A DNA stretch of 38,407 nt from Nitrospirota bacterium (GCA_027623995.1 JAQBUF010000030.1:1-38407); one strand, 5' to 3'; positions 7,304 to 15,514 are shown, numbered from the stretch's first letter. A program made the numbers and translations. The notes: a model not told the origin generated them from the sequence alone.

Positions 7304-10084
7304 TTAATGCGTGTAGATGACACGCAGGGCGGAGAGCTTCAGGGTGCTGCTTTGCAACCGATTTTCCAGATCGGAAATTTTCGTGCGCAGAGCTTGCACT
7401 TCTTCATCGCGAATGGTTGGGTTGCGCTTTTGCAGGGTCAGCAGACGCTGTAACTCGCCATCTAACTCCGCGTGCATTGATGCGATGGCCGTGTTGCGAA
7501 ACTCTGGGATTTGTTGTGTGGCAATTTCCTCAATTTGTTGCACCTGGTTTTTTAATGTCGCACGTGTTCTACCGATCAATTTCCGTGCAACTTCCTGATC
7601 GATCTTTTCCAGGAGAGGTTCATAGGTGTCAGGTGGTAATTGTCGTGTCTTGTTTTCCCCCTCCTGGTTGACCAGTACGCGCAAGGCGTTGCAAGGAAGG
7701 TAGCGACCGATGTCTAACCAGGCGGGTGCCGGACAGTTCGGTTCGAATAAAGCTTCGAGTAAAATGCTGCGACGGGGAAGTTGCGGCATGTGTAACGCGC
7801 AGACGCTGACCCGGCCTTTTTCTCCGTTCACAAGCATGTCGATTGTTGCGCGCACCAATGGGTGCTCCCAGCTCAGAAACTGCATGTCTTCTCGCGCAAG
7901 CGCGGTCTCGCGATTGGTCGTCACGGTGATGCCGTCTTCGGGTAACTCAGGAAATTGTTCAACCTGTAAGTGCGCACCCGGGCGTACGATCCAACTGTTG
8001 AGCGAATGATCTTCTATTCCAACTCCAAGACAATCAAAGGCCTTTTCAAGGTATGGTGTTAACACGCTCGCCTGTTCATTTTGAATGATTGTTTCAATCA
8101 ACGGGTCGGCGATTTCTTTACGGCAACCACTGAGTTCAAATAACCGGTTTCGACCGAGGTTGAGTTGCCGGGTCTTTTGTTCGTGCAGATGCTTGCACTC
8201 GCTGATAAACCTGTCTTCATCGAGGTGTTCGCCAATCAGGTAGGTGGCAAATTGTTCGTTCATCTCAGCTTTGATGTGTTGGCCGGTTACGCAACTCTGC
8301 TCAAATGCATGGAGTGCATGATGGTACCAGTGGCTCAACCGTGCGTCTCTTGACCCTGCCGCGACAGGCACGTGAATGTTGATATCGTGCTCTTGCCCGA
8401 TTCTATCTAGGCGGCCAATGCGTTGCTCTAGTAAATCGGGGTTGTCGGGTAAGTCGAACAGCACGATATGGTGTAGAAATTGAAAATTTCGGCCTTCACT
8501 GCCAATCTCCGAGCTAATCAATATTTGCGCACCGTCTTCGGCATCGGCAAACCAGGCGGCAGCGCGGTCTCGTTCCAGGAGACTCATGTCTTCATGAAAC
8601 ACACTGGCTTGGACCCCATGCTTTTGCAGCAATGTTTTTGACGTGAACACCGCGCTCTCGGCGGTTGCGCAAATCAGTAGTACTTTGTGCGGCGATAGTT
8701 CTCGTAGTGTGTCGGAAAGCCATCTCATACGGGTCTCGTCTCGGTCATCGTCGAGTACAGCAGGAATACAATGACGCTGGGGAAAACCGCCAATGGTCGC
8801 ACGGGTGTTCCTGAACAACATTCGGCCCGTGCCGTGTTGATCTATTAAATTGTCGATGATGTGTCGTCGAATGGTCTGTGCCTCGTCGTTCACCGCATTG
8901 ATGGCATGTATGTCGATTGAGTCGCCATCATCAATGAGCGAACGTAATCGCGCCAGATCATCTTCAGCCATTGTCTGATTATCGAGTAGTAGATTGACTA
9001 GCTCGACCGTCTCGGCATGTTGTTTCTCCTCGGATAGATAGCTTTCGAGCGAGTGGAAACGCGCCGGGTCGAGGAGTCGCAAGCGGGCAAAGTGCCCTGC
9101 CGTGCCGAATTGCTCCGGTGTGGCGGTTAATAACAACACGGATTCTGACTGATGAGCCAATGTCTCGATGTGTCGATACTCGCGGCTGCTCTCGCTCGGT
9201 GTCCACTCAAGACGGTGCGCTTCATCGACGACCAATATATCCCAATCGCACGCGGCAATGAACGGGGCGATCTCATCGCGGCAGGCAAAGGGTAATCCGC
9301 ATAACACGAGAGGGTATTGATCGAAATAGTTTTCAATCGGGACCGATTCTTCAGGATCGTCAATGGCCTGGTGGTCATTTGAAAAATACTGTTCATCAAT
9401 GATGGTGAAGCGTAAATTAAAGCGCCGTAGCAATTCCACCAGCCACTGATGCAGGAGTGGTTCGGGTACGATAATGAGTGCACGGTGTATTTTTCCGGTC
9501 AGTATCAGACGGTGCAGAATTAACCCGGCTTCAATGGTTTTACCGAGGCCGACTTCATCGGCGAGCAGCACACGTGGGGCTGTTCTCTTTGATACTTCAT
9601 GGGCAATATACATTTGATGGGGAATCAGGCTGACACGTGGCCCCTGTAAGCCAAAGCTTGCTGATGTGTGTTGTGTGGCAAGGTGTTGCAGCGTGGCCGC
9701 GCGCAGCTCAAACCATGTGTTGTCGTCAACGTGTCCGGCAAACAGCTTGTCTTGCGGTAAATTAAACGTGATTTCATCGGAGAGTTCACATTCGTGTATG
9801 GTGGTCGTGTCGCCATTGTCCCGAATGCCGTGGTAGCGTACGGTGCCGCTGGCATGTTCTATTTTGATAATCGATAGAGACCAACCATCCCTACTTGTAA
9901 TTGATGCACCGATATCAAATGTCACACGCGTCAGCGGGGCATTATCTTTTGCATAGGTGCGCGTTTCATCGGCGGCGGGAAATTCTATTTGAACCGTGCG
10001 AAACTCGACAGATTGGACGATGCCCAACCCGAGGGCGGCATCGTTGTCACTCACCCAGCGTTGGCCGGTCGTAAATTTATCCAT
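7304..10084 (-). CDS. rapA: RapA/HepA-like SNF2-family ATPase (RNA polymerase-associated)
   Basis: The 926-residue protein matches RapA in length (968 in E. coli) and layout. It has N-terminal Tudor-like barrels (about 1-110), a SNF2 ATPase lobe with Walker A DEVGLGKT at 176-183, DEAH at 287-290 and TAT at 320-322, a second helicase lobe with SSEIGSEGRNFQ and QRIGRLDRIGQ, then a RapA-specific C-terminal region ending in a coiled coil. RapA binds RNA polymerase and helps recycle stalled or post-termination complexes using ATP. It stands alone between the RHS locus and a NYN gene, with no operon partner. RapA is best known from Gammaproteobacteria, so transfer is possible. A related SNF2 family is the alternative. 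Confidence 0.9.
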   Translation of the reverse strand: MDKFTTGQRWVSDNDAALGLGIVQSVEFRTVQIEFPAADETRTYAKDNAPLTRVTFDIGASITSRDGWSLSIIKIEHASGTVRYHGIRDNGDTTTIHECELSDEITFNLPQDKLFAGHVDDNTWFELRAATLQHLATQHTSASFGLQGPRVSLIPHQMYIAHEVSKRTAPRVLLADEVGLGKTIEAGLILHRLILTGKIHRALIIVPEPLLHQWLVELLRRFNLRFTIIDEQYFSNDHQAIDDPEESVPIENYFDQYPLVLCGLPFACRDEIAPFIAACDWDILVVDEAHRLEWTPSESSREYRHIETLAHQSESVLLLTATPEQFGTAGHFARLRLLDPARFHSLESYLSEEKQHAETVELVNLLLDNQTMAEDDLARLRSLIDDGDSIDIHAINAVNDEAQTIRRHIIDNLIDQHGTGRMLFRNTRATIGGFPQRHCIPAVLDDDRDETRMRWLSDTLRELSPHKVLLICATAESAVFTSKTLLQKHGVQASVFHEDMSLLERDRAAAWFADAEDGAQILISSEIGSEGRNFQFLHHIVLFDLPDNPDLLEQRIGRLDRIGQEHDINIHVPVAAGSRDARLSHWYHHALHAFEQSCVTGQHIKAEMNEQFATYLIGEHLDEDRFISECKHLHEQKTRQLNLGRNRLFELSGCRKEIADPLIETIIQNEQASVLTPYLEKAFDCLGVGIEDHSLNSWIVRPGAHLQVEQFPELPEDGITVTTNRETALAREDMQFLSWEHPLVRATIDMLVNGEKGRVSVCALHMPQLPRRSILLEALFEPNCPAPAWLDIGRYLPCNALRVLVNQEGENKTRQLPPDTYEPLLEKIDQEVARKLIGRTRATLKNQVQQIEEIATQQIPEFRNTAIASMHAELDGELQRLLTLQKRNPTIRDEEVQALRTKISDLENRLQSSTLKLSALRVIYTH

Positions 10085-10190
10085 GGTGTTCGTTCATCTT
10101 CTTTTAAGAGGTCAGAAATTGTTTCTCTACGAAGTACTATCAGCAGTTTCGTCGAGGTGGTAGTCAGTTTTATGCATGCCCAGCGACTAG

Positions 10191-10256
10191 GGGGTCGGGT
10201 CTTTCATACTTTAAAGTTCTTCTAGTCTCAGGCAAAGGGGAGCAAGGTTCGACCCC
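10191..10256. repeat. 66-bp inverted-repeat element with GACCCC-type ends
   Basis: The segment begins GGGGTCGGGTCTT and ends AAGGTTCGACCCC. The ends are imperfect inverted repeats (10 of 13 positions). They share only the outer GGGGTC with the RAYT family further left, so this may be a REP of a different RAYT group. It lies in the rapA upstream region between rapA and the NYN gene, where it could also fold in RNA. Confidence 0.4.
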
Positions 10257-10310
10257 TTATTCTAAATTGCTTCGCTTTGCCCGTGGGACCTATGATCTCT
10301 TTTGGTTAGG

Positions 10311-10802
10311 TCACCAGGTTGTAGGTATCGACAACAACAGGTGCCCTTGAATTGGGACAAATCGTGTCGCCGAATTGATCAATGCAGTGGCGGTGAGGTC
10401 TGGGACTCCGTAGATTTCTACCTCCACTTTGGACTCTTGTTTGACCTTGTCCACGACGGCGGTGAAGTCTCCATCCCCTGATGCGAGGACGATCGTGTCC
10501 ACCTGTTTGGCGTAGTCGATCATATCTAGGGCTATCCCTACGTCCCAGTCACCTTTGGCTGAGCCATCACGTCGTTGGAGAAATGGCGTGAGTTTTATTT
10601 CAAATCCCATTCTCTCTAGGATCTTCTGAAACTCAATCTGCCTTCGGTCCCCTTTGTCGGTCGCGTAGGCGATGGCTTTGATCACACTCCGGCCAACAGT
10701 CGCCTGCTCCCAAAATGCCCCGTAATTAAAATGGCACTGATACTGTTGCTTCACCGTGTAATACAGGTTCTGGACGTCTGCGAATATGGCGACTTCGTTC
10801 AT
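10311..10802 (-). CDS. NYN (LabA/DUF88-type) PIN-like nuclease
   Basis: From the Met at 10802 the protein is 163 residues and starts MNEVAIFADVQN, the typical first strand of NYN domains with the catalytic Asp9. Other conserved acids are in DWDVGIALDMIDYA and LASGDGDF. NYN domains resemble PIN nucleases and cut RNA with a metal ion. I prefer the start at 10802 because GGAAG lies 5 bp upstream; a Met at 10814 is also in frame. The gene lies just downstream of a DUF433/DUF5615 toxin-antitoxin pair on the same strand. Its target is unknown. Confidence 0.85.
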   Translation of the reverse strand: MNEVAIFADVQNLYYTVKQQYQCHFNYGAFWEQATVGRSVIKAIAYATDKGDRRQIEFQKILERMGFEIKLTPFLQRRDGSAKGDWDVGIALDMIDYAKQVDTIVLASGDGDFTAVVDKVKQESKVEVEIYGVPDLTATALINSATRFVPIQGHLLLSIPTTW

Positions 10803-10837
10803 GCGTTCTTCCATGTAATTTTTTCTGGCCTACTGAA

Positions 10838-11155
10838 TCAAGCCAGAGGAACCTCAATGATCGCCCCTGGTTGAATTGTGGCGATGGTTTCTCGGATGGC
10901 CGGAAGCAAGGTTGTCACCAATGGCACTTGATTGGTTGGAAGAACAATGATTGAGAGTTGCCTGCCTGTAAGATTTTGTTGATACCGTAGTTGTTGGTCT
11001 GCGGTGATAAAGGTCGTGAACTGCTGCTCTGCGGCCGCAAGCAACTCTCCATTTTTCATACCAGACCATCCCATCTATTGGACGGTGGATATGGAAAACT
11101 CGGGAAGCTGGGTTTTAATCAGACGTGGAACGGATTCGTCGAGAAGGATGGTCAA
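10838..11155 (-). pseudogene. DUF5615 PIN-like toxin disrupted by an in-frame stop
   Basis: From a TTG at 11155 that overlaps the antitoxin stop (TTGA), the frame reads LTILLDESVPRLIKTQLP, reaches VQ, meets TAG at 11075-11077, then continues MGWSGMKNGELLAAAEQQ and ITADQQLRYQQN to 10838. The parts before and after the stop together make a full-length DUF5615 protein (about 105 codons), with LLDES at the front and the TADQ strand later. DUF5615 proteins are PIN-like and usually pair with DUF433 antitoxins. In relatives the residue before MGWSG is commonly Glu, so a GAG-to-TAG change would explain the stop. The remaining 78-codon ORF lacks the first catalytic Asp. Confidence 0.85.
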
Positions 11156-11397
11156 GAGGTGTGGCCGAGTTTCAGAATGGTGGCTTTCGAAAATTCAAGG
11201 ACTTCCAGCGCTTGTTGGCGAGTGACTGAGGGGAAATTTTGGAGAAACGCATCGAGAGTGAGCCCAGCTTCCAGGTTAGAAATGAAGGCATCCACCGGGA
11301 CGCGGGTTCCTCGAAACACGGGAGCGCCACTACATACCTCGGGGTCAATCGAGACAGGCAAACGGTTGAGTTCTTGTTCGTCAATAACGAGAGTCAT
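11152..11397 (-). CDS. DUF433 antitoxin
   Basis: The 81-residue protein contains the DUF433 pattern: SIDPEVCSGAPVFRGTRVPV (about 16-35), FISNLEAGLTLDAFLQNFPSV and a helix QALEVLEF. This fold is a small HTH-like domain that acts as antitoxin and probable autoregulator for DUF5615 PIN-like toxins. Its stop overlaps the toxin start by 3 bp, so the two are translationally coupled. Because the toxin frame is broken, the antitoxin may now be an orphan. Upstream (11398-11618) is a 220-bp gap that should hold its promoter. Confidence 0.88.
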   Translation of the reverse strand: MTLVIDEQELNRLPVSIDPEVCSGAPVFRGTRVPVDAFISNLEAGLTLDAFLQNFPSVTRQQALEVLEFSKATILKLGHTS

Positions 11398-11536
11398 GGA
11401 AATTTCCTTTGAAAGAACTTAGCGCCAATTATACTCTAAGGTAGAGCGGGCGTCTATTCGCGAGGTTCATTGGTATGTCGACAGTACATTCCTGAGCATC
11501 TTATCGTGGAACGTCCCCCACATGATATAAAGATGG

Positions 11537-11561
11537 ATTCCCGATTAATAATGTCGGGAAT
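11537..11561. repeat. Short dispersed-type hairpin (ATTCCCGA ... TCGGGAAT)
   Basis: Perfect 8-bp arms with a 9-nt loop form GATTCCCGA...TCGGGAATGAC. Similar sequences are scattered as intergenic repeats in many bacteria. It lies between the DUF433 gene start and the rsmJ stop, so it could also serve as a transcription end for the DUF433 side, but there is no clear T-tract. Confidence 0.4.
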
Positions 11562-11618
11562 GACGAATTTGAAGAGGGGATAGCTGAGGAAAACCCTGAA
11601 TCATATGATTTCGATCCT

Positions 11619-12278
11619 CTAGGTATTGATAAGATACATATCAAAACGATGTTTTTTTGTTTTGATTGAGGTGTTGGGTTTGAGTTTGGCGAGGAAGTCT
11701 GCATAGGTGGGGCGTTTCACGATGACACGGTTGGTGGCAATCGTGAGGGCGAGTTTCAGTAATTCATCGGCGTCGTCGTCTTGCCCTACGACTTCTTGAA
11801 GTATCCGCATTTCTTTTTTTACCAACGCCGATTTATCTTTGTGGGGAAACATGGGGTCAAGATAAATGACTTCAGGTTCGAATGGGACGTTGCCTAGTTC
11901 TTGGCGACTCTCCCCACAGGCAAGCGAAAGTTTGTCTTTGATCAACGCGCCAATTTTTTCATCTTGCGCTGCACGGTGCAAGCCATCTTCTAAAAGTTTG
12001 GCGATGACTTCTGATCGTTCGATCATATGGACGCGACAGCCTAGAGTCGCGAGCACAAAGGCATCTCGCCCCCAACCAGCGGTGGCATCTACCACATTCG
12101 GGCGGTTGCCTTTTTTGATGCCCACGGCCTTACTGATCGCTTCACCCCCGGCATGCCCATACTTTCTGCGATACGCGGTTTTCCCTGAAAGGAAGTCAAT
12201 GAATACTGGGGTAATGGCTGGTTCATCTTCGTCCACCAATTGCCATTGGTGTTCAGTCTGCTGAAGGCTGTATCTCAT
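11619..12278 (-). CDS. rsmJ: 16S rRNA (guanine(1516)-N(2))-methyltransferase RsmJ
   Basis: The 219-residue protein carries the RsmJ signatures: DFLSGKTAYRRKYGHAGGEA at 28-47, the SAM-binding loop VVDATAGWGRDAF at 62-74, an ER acidic end of strand 2 (MIERSE), and the catalytic-type YLDPMFPHKDKSALVKKEM around 138-156. It methylates G1516 of 16S rRNA using S-adenosylmethionine. At 219 residues it is shorter than the E. coli protein (250) at the N-terminus, which is variable in the family. The gene stands alone on the minus strand, with a gap of about 36 bp from the upstream secreted-protein gene. Confidence 0.92.
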   Translation of the reverse strand: MRYSLQQTEHQWQLVDEDEPAITPVFIDFLSGKTAYRRKYGHAGGEAISKAVGIKKGNRPNVVDATAGWGRDAFVLATLGCRVHMIERSEVIAKLLEDGLHRAAQDEKIGALIKDKLSLACGESRQELGNVPFEPEVIYLDPMFPHKDKSALVKKEMRILQEVVGQDDDADELLKLALTIATNRVIVKRPTYADFLAKLKPNTSIKTKKHRFDMYLINT

Positions 12279-12314
12279 TCGCTCAACGTTGGGCTGCTTG
12301 TCAGTGCGTAGTCT

Positions 12315-12725
12315 TCAGTACCCTCGCCCGGTGCTGCCACGTCCCATCCGTGCAAACGGAAGTGCCTCATGCCGTTCCTTGAGTGTTGGATGTTGATTGA
12401 GATAGTCCTTCACGACTGCGTCATTGGCGAACACCTCTGGGCTGCGTTGGCGATATTCATCGATGGTCAGGTTATGCGTGGCTAAGAGTGTGCTGAGCTT
12501 GGCGTTGATGTCCTCTCCCATTTTCTTCATTTGTTCGGGGTCTGGTCGTTGTCCCTTCTTCAACTGGTTTTCACCAGAAAAGTAGTTAGTCATCATTTCA
12601 CCGATCTCAATGCGTGCGTTCACGAAATTATCGACATCTGCTGGGTCGGCGGCAAGGCCGGTTCCAGCAAGCAGGACGAGTCCCAAAAATATTCCAATCA
12701 TGATGTGTGTCAGCTTTGTGGTCAT
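12315..12725 (-). CDS. Small secreted protein of unknown function
   Basis: The 136-residue product has a clear signal peptide (Lys, then IMIGIFLGLVLLAGTGLA, cleavage after ALA-like GLAA near 26). The mature part is mostly helical (VDNFVNARIEIGEMM, EQMKKMGEDINAKLSTLL) and ends in a Gly/Arg-rich tail (MGRGSTGRGY). The pattern is loosely like DUF4168-type periplasmic helical proteins, but I am not sure. It follows the DUF2130 gene after about 40 bp on the same strand and may be co-transcribed. Confidence 0.6.
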   Translation of the reverse strand: MTTKLTHIMIGIFLGLVLLAGTGLAADPADVDNFVNARIEIGEMMTNYFSGENQLKKGQRPDPEQMKKMGEDINAKLSTLLATHNLTIDEYRQRSPEVFANDAVVKDYLNQHPTLKERHEALPFARMGRGSTGRGY

Positions 12726-12766
12726 AATTTCCTCTTCCTGTTTTTACGTTGAGTTCGTGGTAGAAA

Positions 12767-14065
12767 TTATCCAAATAATGTTCCGGTCGTATCCTGGTCT
12801 TTGACTTTTGGTGCTTCGAGCGCTTGGAGTTCCAATCCTTCGATTTCTTGCAGTGATTTGCCCGCGATGCCTTGGAGGTCACCGTACATGCCGACGGTGG
12901 CCTGCATGACTCGTTCGATTTGTTCATCTCGTTTGGCCCATTGTTTCAGAATCACTTTTCGTTCTTTGTCCAGGTCTTCCTGCATGGTAGAGAAGCCTTC
13001 GACGATCGCCTGTACTCGTTGCCGAAATCGTGGGCCCATTAAATATTGATAGACCATTTCCATCTTGGTTTGCTGCCCTTCTGACGATTGCCGTGCCAAC
13101 CCTACTTCAATGAGTGTGTGTCGGAGCATGAACGCCACTGGGAGGGTGACTTTTGGATGGATGATCCACACGCCCTCGATGAAGGCAAAGCTCTCCACAT
13201 CTTTCGGGAGCGTTTGACTGACGATGACCGAGATTTCTGCTTTGGCGGCGCGTTGATCTTCTCGTAGTTTGATGAGCCAGCCATCGCTCCAGTTTTTGGT
13301 GCGTTTCGATTCCCACAGAATGGTTCCGCTCGATTGGCCCACAGGGCTAACAACCCGCTGGATGACATCGCCTCCGAATTCGCCTTTGGGAACGGGTACG
13401 ATTTGGTCGAACGGGAACTTGGCGGTGAGCAGGGCTTCGAGTTCGAGTTCTTGTACTTCACCTTGGAGTTGCTGCGAACCCTGTTCGGCTCTGCGATTGA
13501 GTTCCTCAATCTTTTTCTGCATAGCCAGGATGGTTTGTTCTTTTTCCATGACCTTGAATTTTAAGGCTTCCTCGGCTTCTTTCTTGGCCTGATCTCGCGT
13601 GGCGGTGAGGCCTTCTTGCACCCGTTTCTCCACGGTGAGTTCCAGCTCGCGTTTGGCGTCATCCAGCTCGCGTTGTTTGCGAATCAGGTCGGCTTGGGCC
13701 TTTTGGGCTTCGGCAAGTTTTTCGTTGCGCTGTTTGAGGATCTCCTGTAATTCAATGAGTTCTTTGGCTTGTTGATCGAAATCATTCGCCATGGTCAGCT
13801 TCGCCTTCTTGGCTTCTTCCTCGGCGATTTTGGTGCGTTCGACTTTTAACTTTTCAGCAATCTGGCTGTCCTGATGTTCTTTGGCTTTGGCTAGGGCCTC
13901 TTCTTGTGCGCGTAAGGTTGTTTCGCGATTGGCAAAATCCGCGTCTTTTTGTGCAAGGCGTTTTTCGAAATCTTTCTTGGTCGCTTCGATGAGGGGCCCA
14001 GCGAGGGATTCGTTGAGTTTGATTTCGGTCTTGCAACTTGGACAGGTGATGGTTGGTTCAGTCAT
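12767..14065 (-). CDS. DUF2130 coiled-coil protein
   Basis: Starting at the Met at 14065 (MTEPTITCPSC), the protein is about 432 residues. An N-terminal zinc-ribbon-like CPSCKTEIKLNE is followed by a long charged coiled coil (about 30-200). The DUF2130 domain then contains EFGGDVIQRV and GTILWESKRTKNWSDGWLIKL, a restriction-endonuclease-like strand with Glu-x-Lys (WESKR) that suggests a PD-(D/E)xK-type fold. A Met at 14101 is also in frame and overlaps the upstream vapC stop as TAATG, so coupled translation from there cannot be excluded. The role of the family is unknown. Genes with this domain are often found near defence or mobile genes. Confidence 0.85.
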   Translation of the reverse strand: MTEPTITCPSCKTEIKLNESLAGPLIEATKKDFEKRLAQKDADFANRETTLRAQEEALAKAKEHQDSQIAEKLKVERTKIAEEEAKKAKLTMANDFDQQAKELIELQEILKQRNEKLAEAQKAQADLIRKQRELDDAKRELELTVEKRVQEGLTATRDQAKKEAEEALKFKVMEKEQTILAMQKKIEELNRRAEQGSQQLQGEVQELELEALLTAKFPFDQIVPVPKGEFGGDVIQRVVSPVGQSSGTILWESKRTKNWSDGWLIKLREDQRAAKAEISVIVSQTLPKDVESFAFIEGVWIIHPKVTLPVAFMLRHTLIEVGLARQSSEGQQTKMEMVYQYLMGPRFRQRVQAIVEGFSTMQEDLDKERKVILKQWAKRDEQIERVMQATVGMYGDLQGIAGKSLQEIEGLELQALEAPKVKDQDTTGTLFG

Positions 14066-14100
14066 TGGAATAGTTTTCTGGTGTGAGAAGTTTTCATGCA

Positions 14101-14454
14101 TTAATCCAATCGAAGCTTTTCGGTGGAATTTTTTAACGATTTGTCAGTGGTCCAAAGAGTACATCCAGTGAGTTGTGCGGAGGCCAGGAGATTCACATCC
14201 ACCCATCCCAATCCTTTTCCAAACAGTTTGTATGTTTCAATAAAGGAAAACACTTCATGATCATCAGCTATCTGAGCCTGGGGAAGATCTTGCAGTAGGG
14301 TGAGTATTTCGTTTCGATTCCTTAACATGCCACAGGCCAGTTCCCCAATGATCCACGGATGGGTGAGGACTTGCTTTTCCTGGAGTAGCCTTCCGAGGGT
14401 CGGAGTTCCCTTTCGGAGATGATCAACCCAGATAGAGGTGTCCACCAAGGTCAT
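14101..14454 (-). CDS. vapC: VapC-family PIN-domain toxin
   Basis: The 117-residue PIN domain has the four expected acidic residues: Asp5 (LVDTSIWVDHL), Glu38 (IGELACG), Asp86 (WVDVNLLASA) and Asp104 (WTTDKSL). VapC toxins are Mg-dependent RNases, often cutting tRNA or rRNA. The start overlaps the vapB stop by 4 bp (ATGA) and the stop overlaps the alternative DUF2130 start, so the genes form one tight operon. All catalytic residues are present, so it is likely active. Confidence 0.92.
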   Translation of the reverse strand: MTLVDTSIWVDHLRKGTPTLGRLLQEKQVLTHPWIIGELACGMLRNRNEILTLLQDLPQAQIADDHEVFSFIETYKLFGKGLGWVDVNLLASAQLTGCTLWTTDKSLKNSTEKLRLD

Positions 14455-14657
14455 GACTTTGGAGCCGATTGACGGCGTGGTGGGAGCTTGAGGCGTTTTT
14501 CTGTTCCACCTAGTTGAGCGAGTCGTAAGGCGGCTTGCTCAGCAATGAGTGCTTCAAGCCCAAGACGCACCAAAGAGGTTTTTTCCTGAATGCCTGTGAG
14601 TGTGGAGGCTTTTTTTAACAGCTGCTCGTCGATATTTAGTGTTGTTCTCATATGCAT
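14451..14657 (-). CDS. vapB: VapB-family antitoxin (ribbon-helix-helix type)
   Basis: The 68-residue protein begins MHMRTTLNIDEQLLKKASTL, the strand and helix of a DUF2191-type VapB, followed by TSLVRLGLEALIAEQAA and a basic C-terminal tail (KRLKLPPRRQ) that would bind the toxin. Residues TTLNI form the DNA-binding strand. The Met at 14657 is preceded by AAGG at a spacing of 7; a second Met at 14651 is possible. The start codon lies inside a perfect 10-bp inverted repeat, which is a good candidate for autoregulation. Confidence 0.9.
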   Translation of the reverse strand: MHMRTTLNIDEQLLKKASTLTGIQEKTSLVRLGLEALIAEQAALRLAQLGGTEKRLKLPPRRQSAPKS

Positions 14658-14687
14658 GAATATGCCTTATCCATGCATATGAGTCAA
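14649..14687 (-). promoter_or_regulatory. vapBC promoter/operator palindrome at the start codon
   Basis: CATATGCATG at 14649-14658 and CATGCATATG at 14672-14681 are perfect 10-bp inverted arms separated by 13 bp. On the minus strand a -35-like TTGACT (14682-14687) is followed after 17 bp by CATATT, a 4-of-6 match to a -10 box. One arm covers the vapB start codon and the other overlaps the promoter spacer. A VapB dimer pair bound here would block both transcription and the translation start region. If this -10 is right, the mRNA would have almost no leader. Confidence 0.6.
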
Positions 14688-14705
14688 CATGTGCTGTGGA
14701 GCATT

Positions 14706-14906
14706 TTACCAGCCGCACGTGCGAATCACGGCCTTGGCGATGCCTTCGGGTAAGTTGCCGTCGTCGCCATGGGTGAGCAGGACCACTCCTGCTTTTTGGG
14801 CCGGGTAGCCGTAGAGCGTACATTTAAAGCCATGATTGGAACCGCCATGGTTGTATCGTCGTTTGGTCCCACTTCCGCTAAAGAAGCAGCCTAATCCCAC
14901 GGTGTT
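14706..14906 (-). pseudogene. Beta-lactamase-family serine hydrolase, C-terminal remnant
   Basis: The frame encodes NTVGLGCFFSGSG, then RRYNHGGSNHGFKC and GVVLLTHGDDGN, ending AKAVIRTCGW. HGGSNxGF followed by a strand with TxGDxG is the hallmark of the last third of class C beta-lactamase-like esterases and peptidases. The Ser-x-x-Lys and Tyr-x-Asn parts are missing, and upstream the frame runs into unrelated repeat-protein sequence. This is a decayed tail, not a working enzyme. Confidence 0.7.
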
Positions 14907-14964
14907 GCCCAGCGAGCATCGTGTTAACGAGTGTGGTCTGAAGAAACCGCGTTCGGCCAACGAG

Positions 14965-15309
14965 TCCACCATCGTTGAGCATGATGATGACCTTGGCAAA
15001 CGCGCCTATTTTTTTAAAGCATTCGTCAGGGATGTTCCGCGCGAAGTAGGTTCGATTGGTAACGATGTCCCATCTCCGCCGGGAAAGGGAAAGGCAATGC
15101 AGCGAATGGTGTGTCCTGCCTGCAAATAGACGAGGAGCTTTTGATAACATTCTTCGGGAATATTTCTCGCTAAAATTCGTCGATTTTTGGTGACGATCAC
15201 TCAGCCATTGCTTGAGGTAAAGGCGAAAAACCTGAATAAGGTTTTTCGCCATGGAGCCCATTTTGATATGCGCTTCAGCGGGAATATTTCGGTTGAATAA
15301 TGTGGGCAT
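14965..15309 (-). pseudogene. Small triple-repeat protein broken by frameshifts
   Basis: Read on the minus strand, three related units appear in different frames: MPTLFNRNIPAEAHIKMGSM from 15309, then IVTKNRRILARNIPEECYQK from about 15197, then IVTNRTYFARNIPDECFKK from about 15075. Each contains N-R-x(1-4)-RNIPxE followed by a helix. Units 1 and 3 share a frame and unit 2 is shifted, so at least two indels (near 15200 and near 15080) have broken a single gene of about 110 codons. It runs directly into the hydrolase remnant. I do not recognise the family or its role. Confidence 0.55.
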
Positions 15310-15415
15310 GCCAGACCTCCATTTCCAGGAATAGACATGGTGTGCGTGGGGCTCCTCTCATCTGAGAAATGAGTGAGAGGATACCCCCTAACCGTTCGGT
15401 TATTCGCGCATTCAA

Positions 15416-15514
15416 TTAGCCTTTTTTCTTAGCCTGTTTTTCCGCGCGTTTTTCCTTGGTGGATTTGGCAGGTTGTTTCTTGGTTTCTTTGCGTGAGTCT
15501 TGGCTTTTGGCCAT
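15416..15514 (-). CDS. Lys-rich micro-protein (32 residues)
   Basis: The ORF MAKSQDSRKETKKQPAKSTK continues with KEKRAEKQAKKKG and is about 40% Lys/Arg. The start at 15514 is chosen because AAGGAG lies 8 bp upstream. Frames that extend further upstream lack a plausible start. Similar very basic 30-40-residue proteins are known in many bacteria with no assigned function; nucleic-acid binding is likely from charge alone. It is isolated, with about 100 bp of non-coding DNA downstream. Confidence 0.65.
   Translation of the reverse strand: MAKSQDSRKETKKQPAKSTKEKRAEKQAKKKG

Noticed and set aside
14965-15309. Programmed frameshifting in the repeat protein
   Set aside because: No slippery sequence or stem-loop is visible at the two shifts, and the gene runs into a dead hydrolase tail, so decay is simpler.
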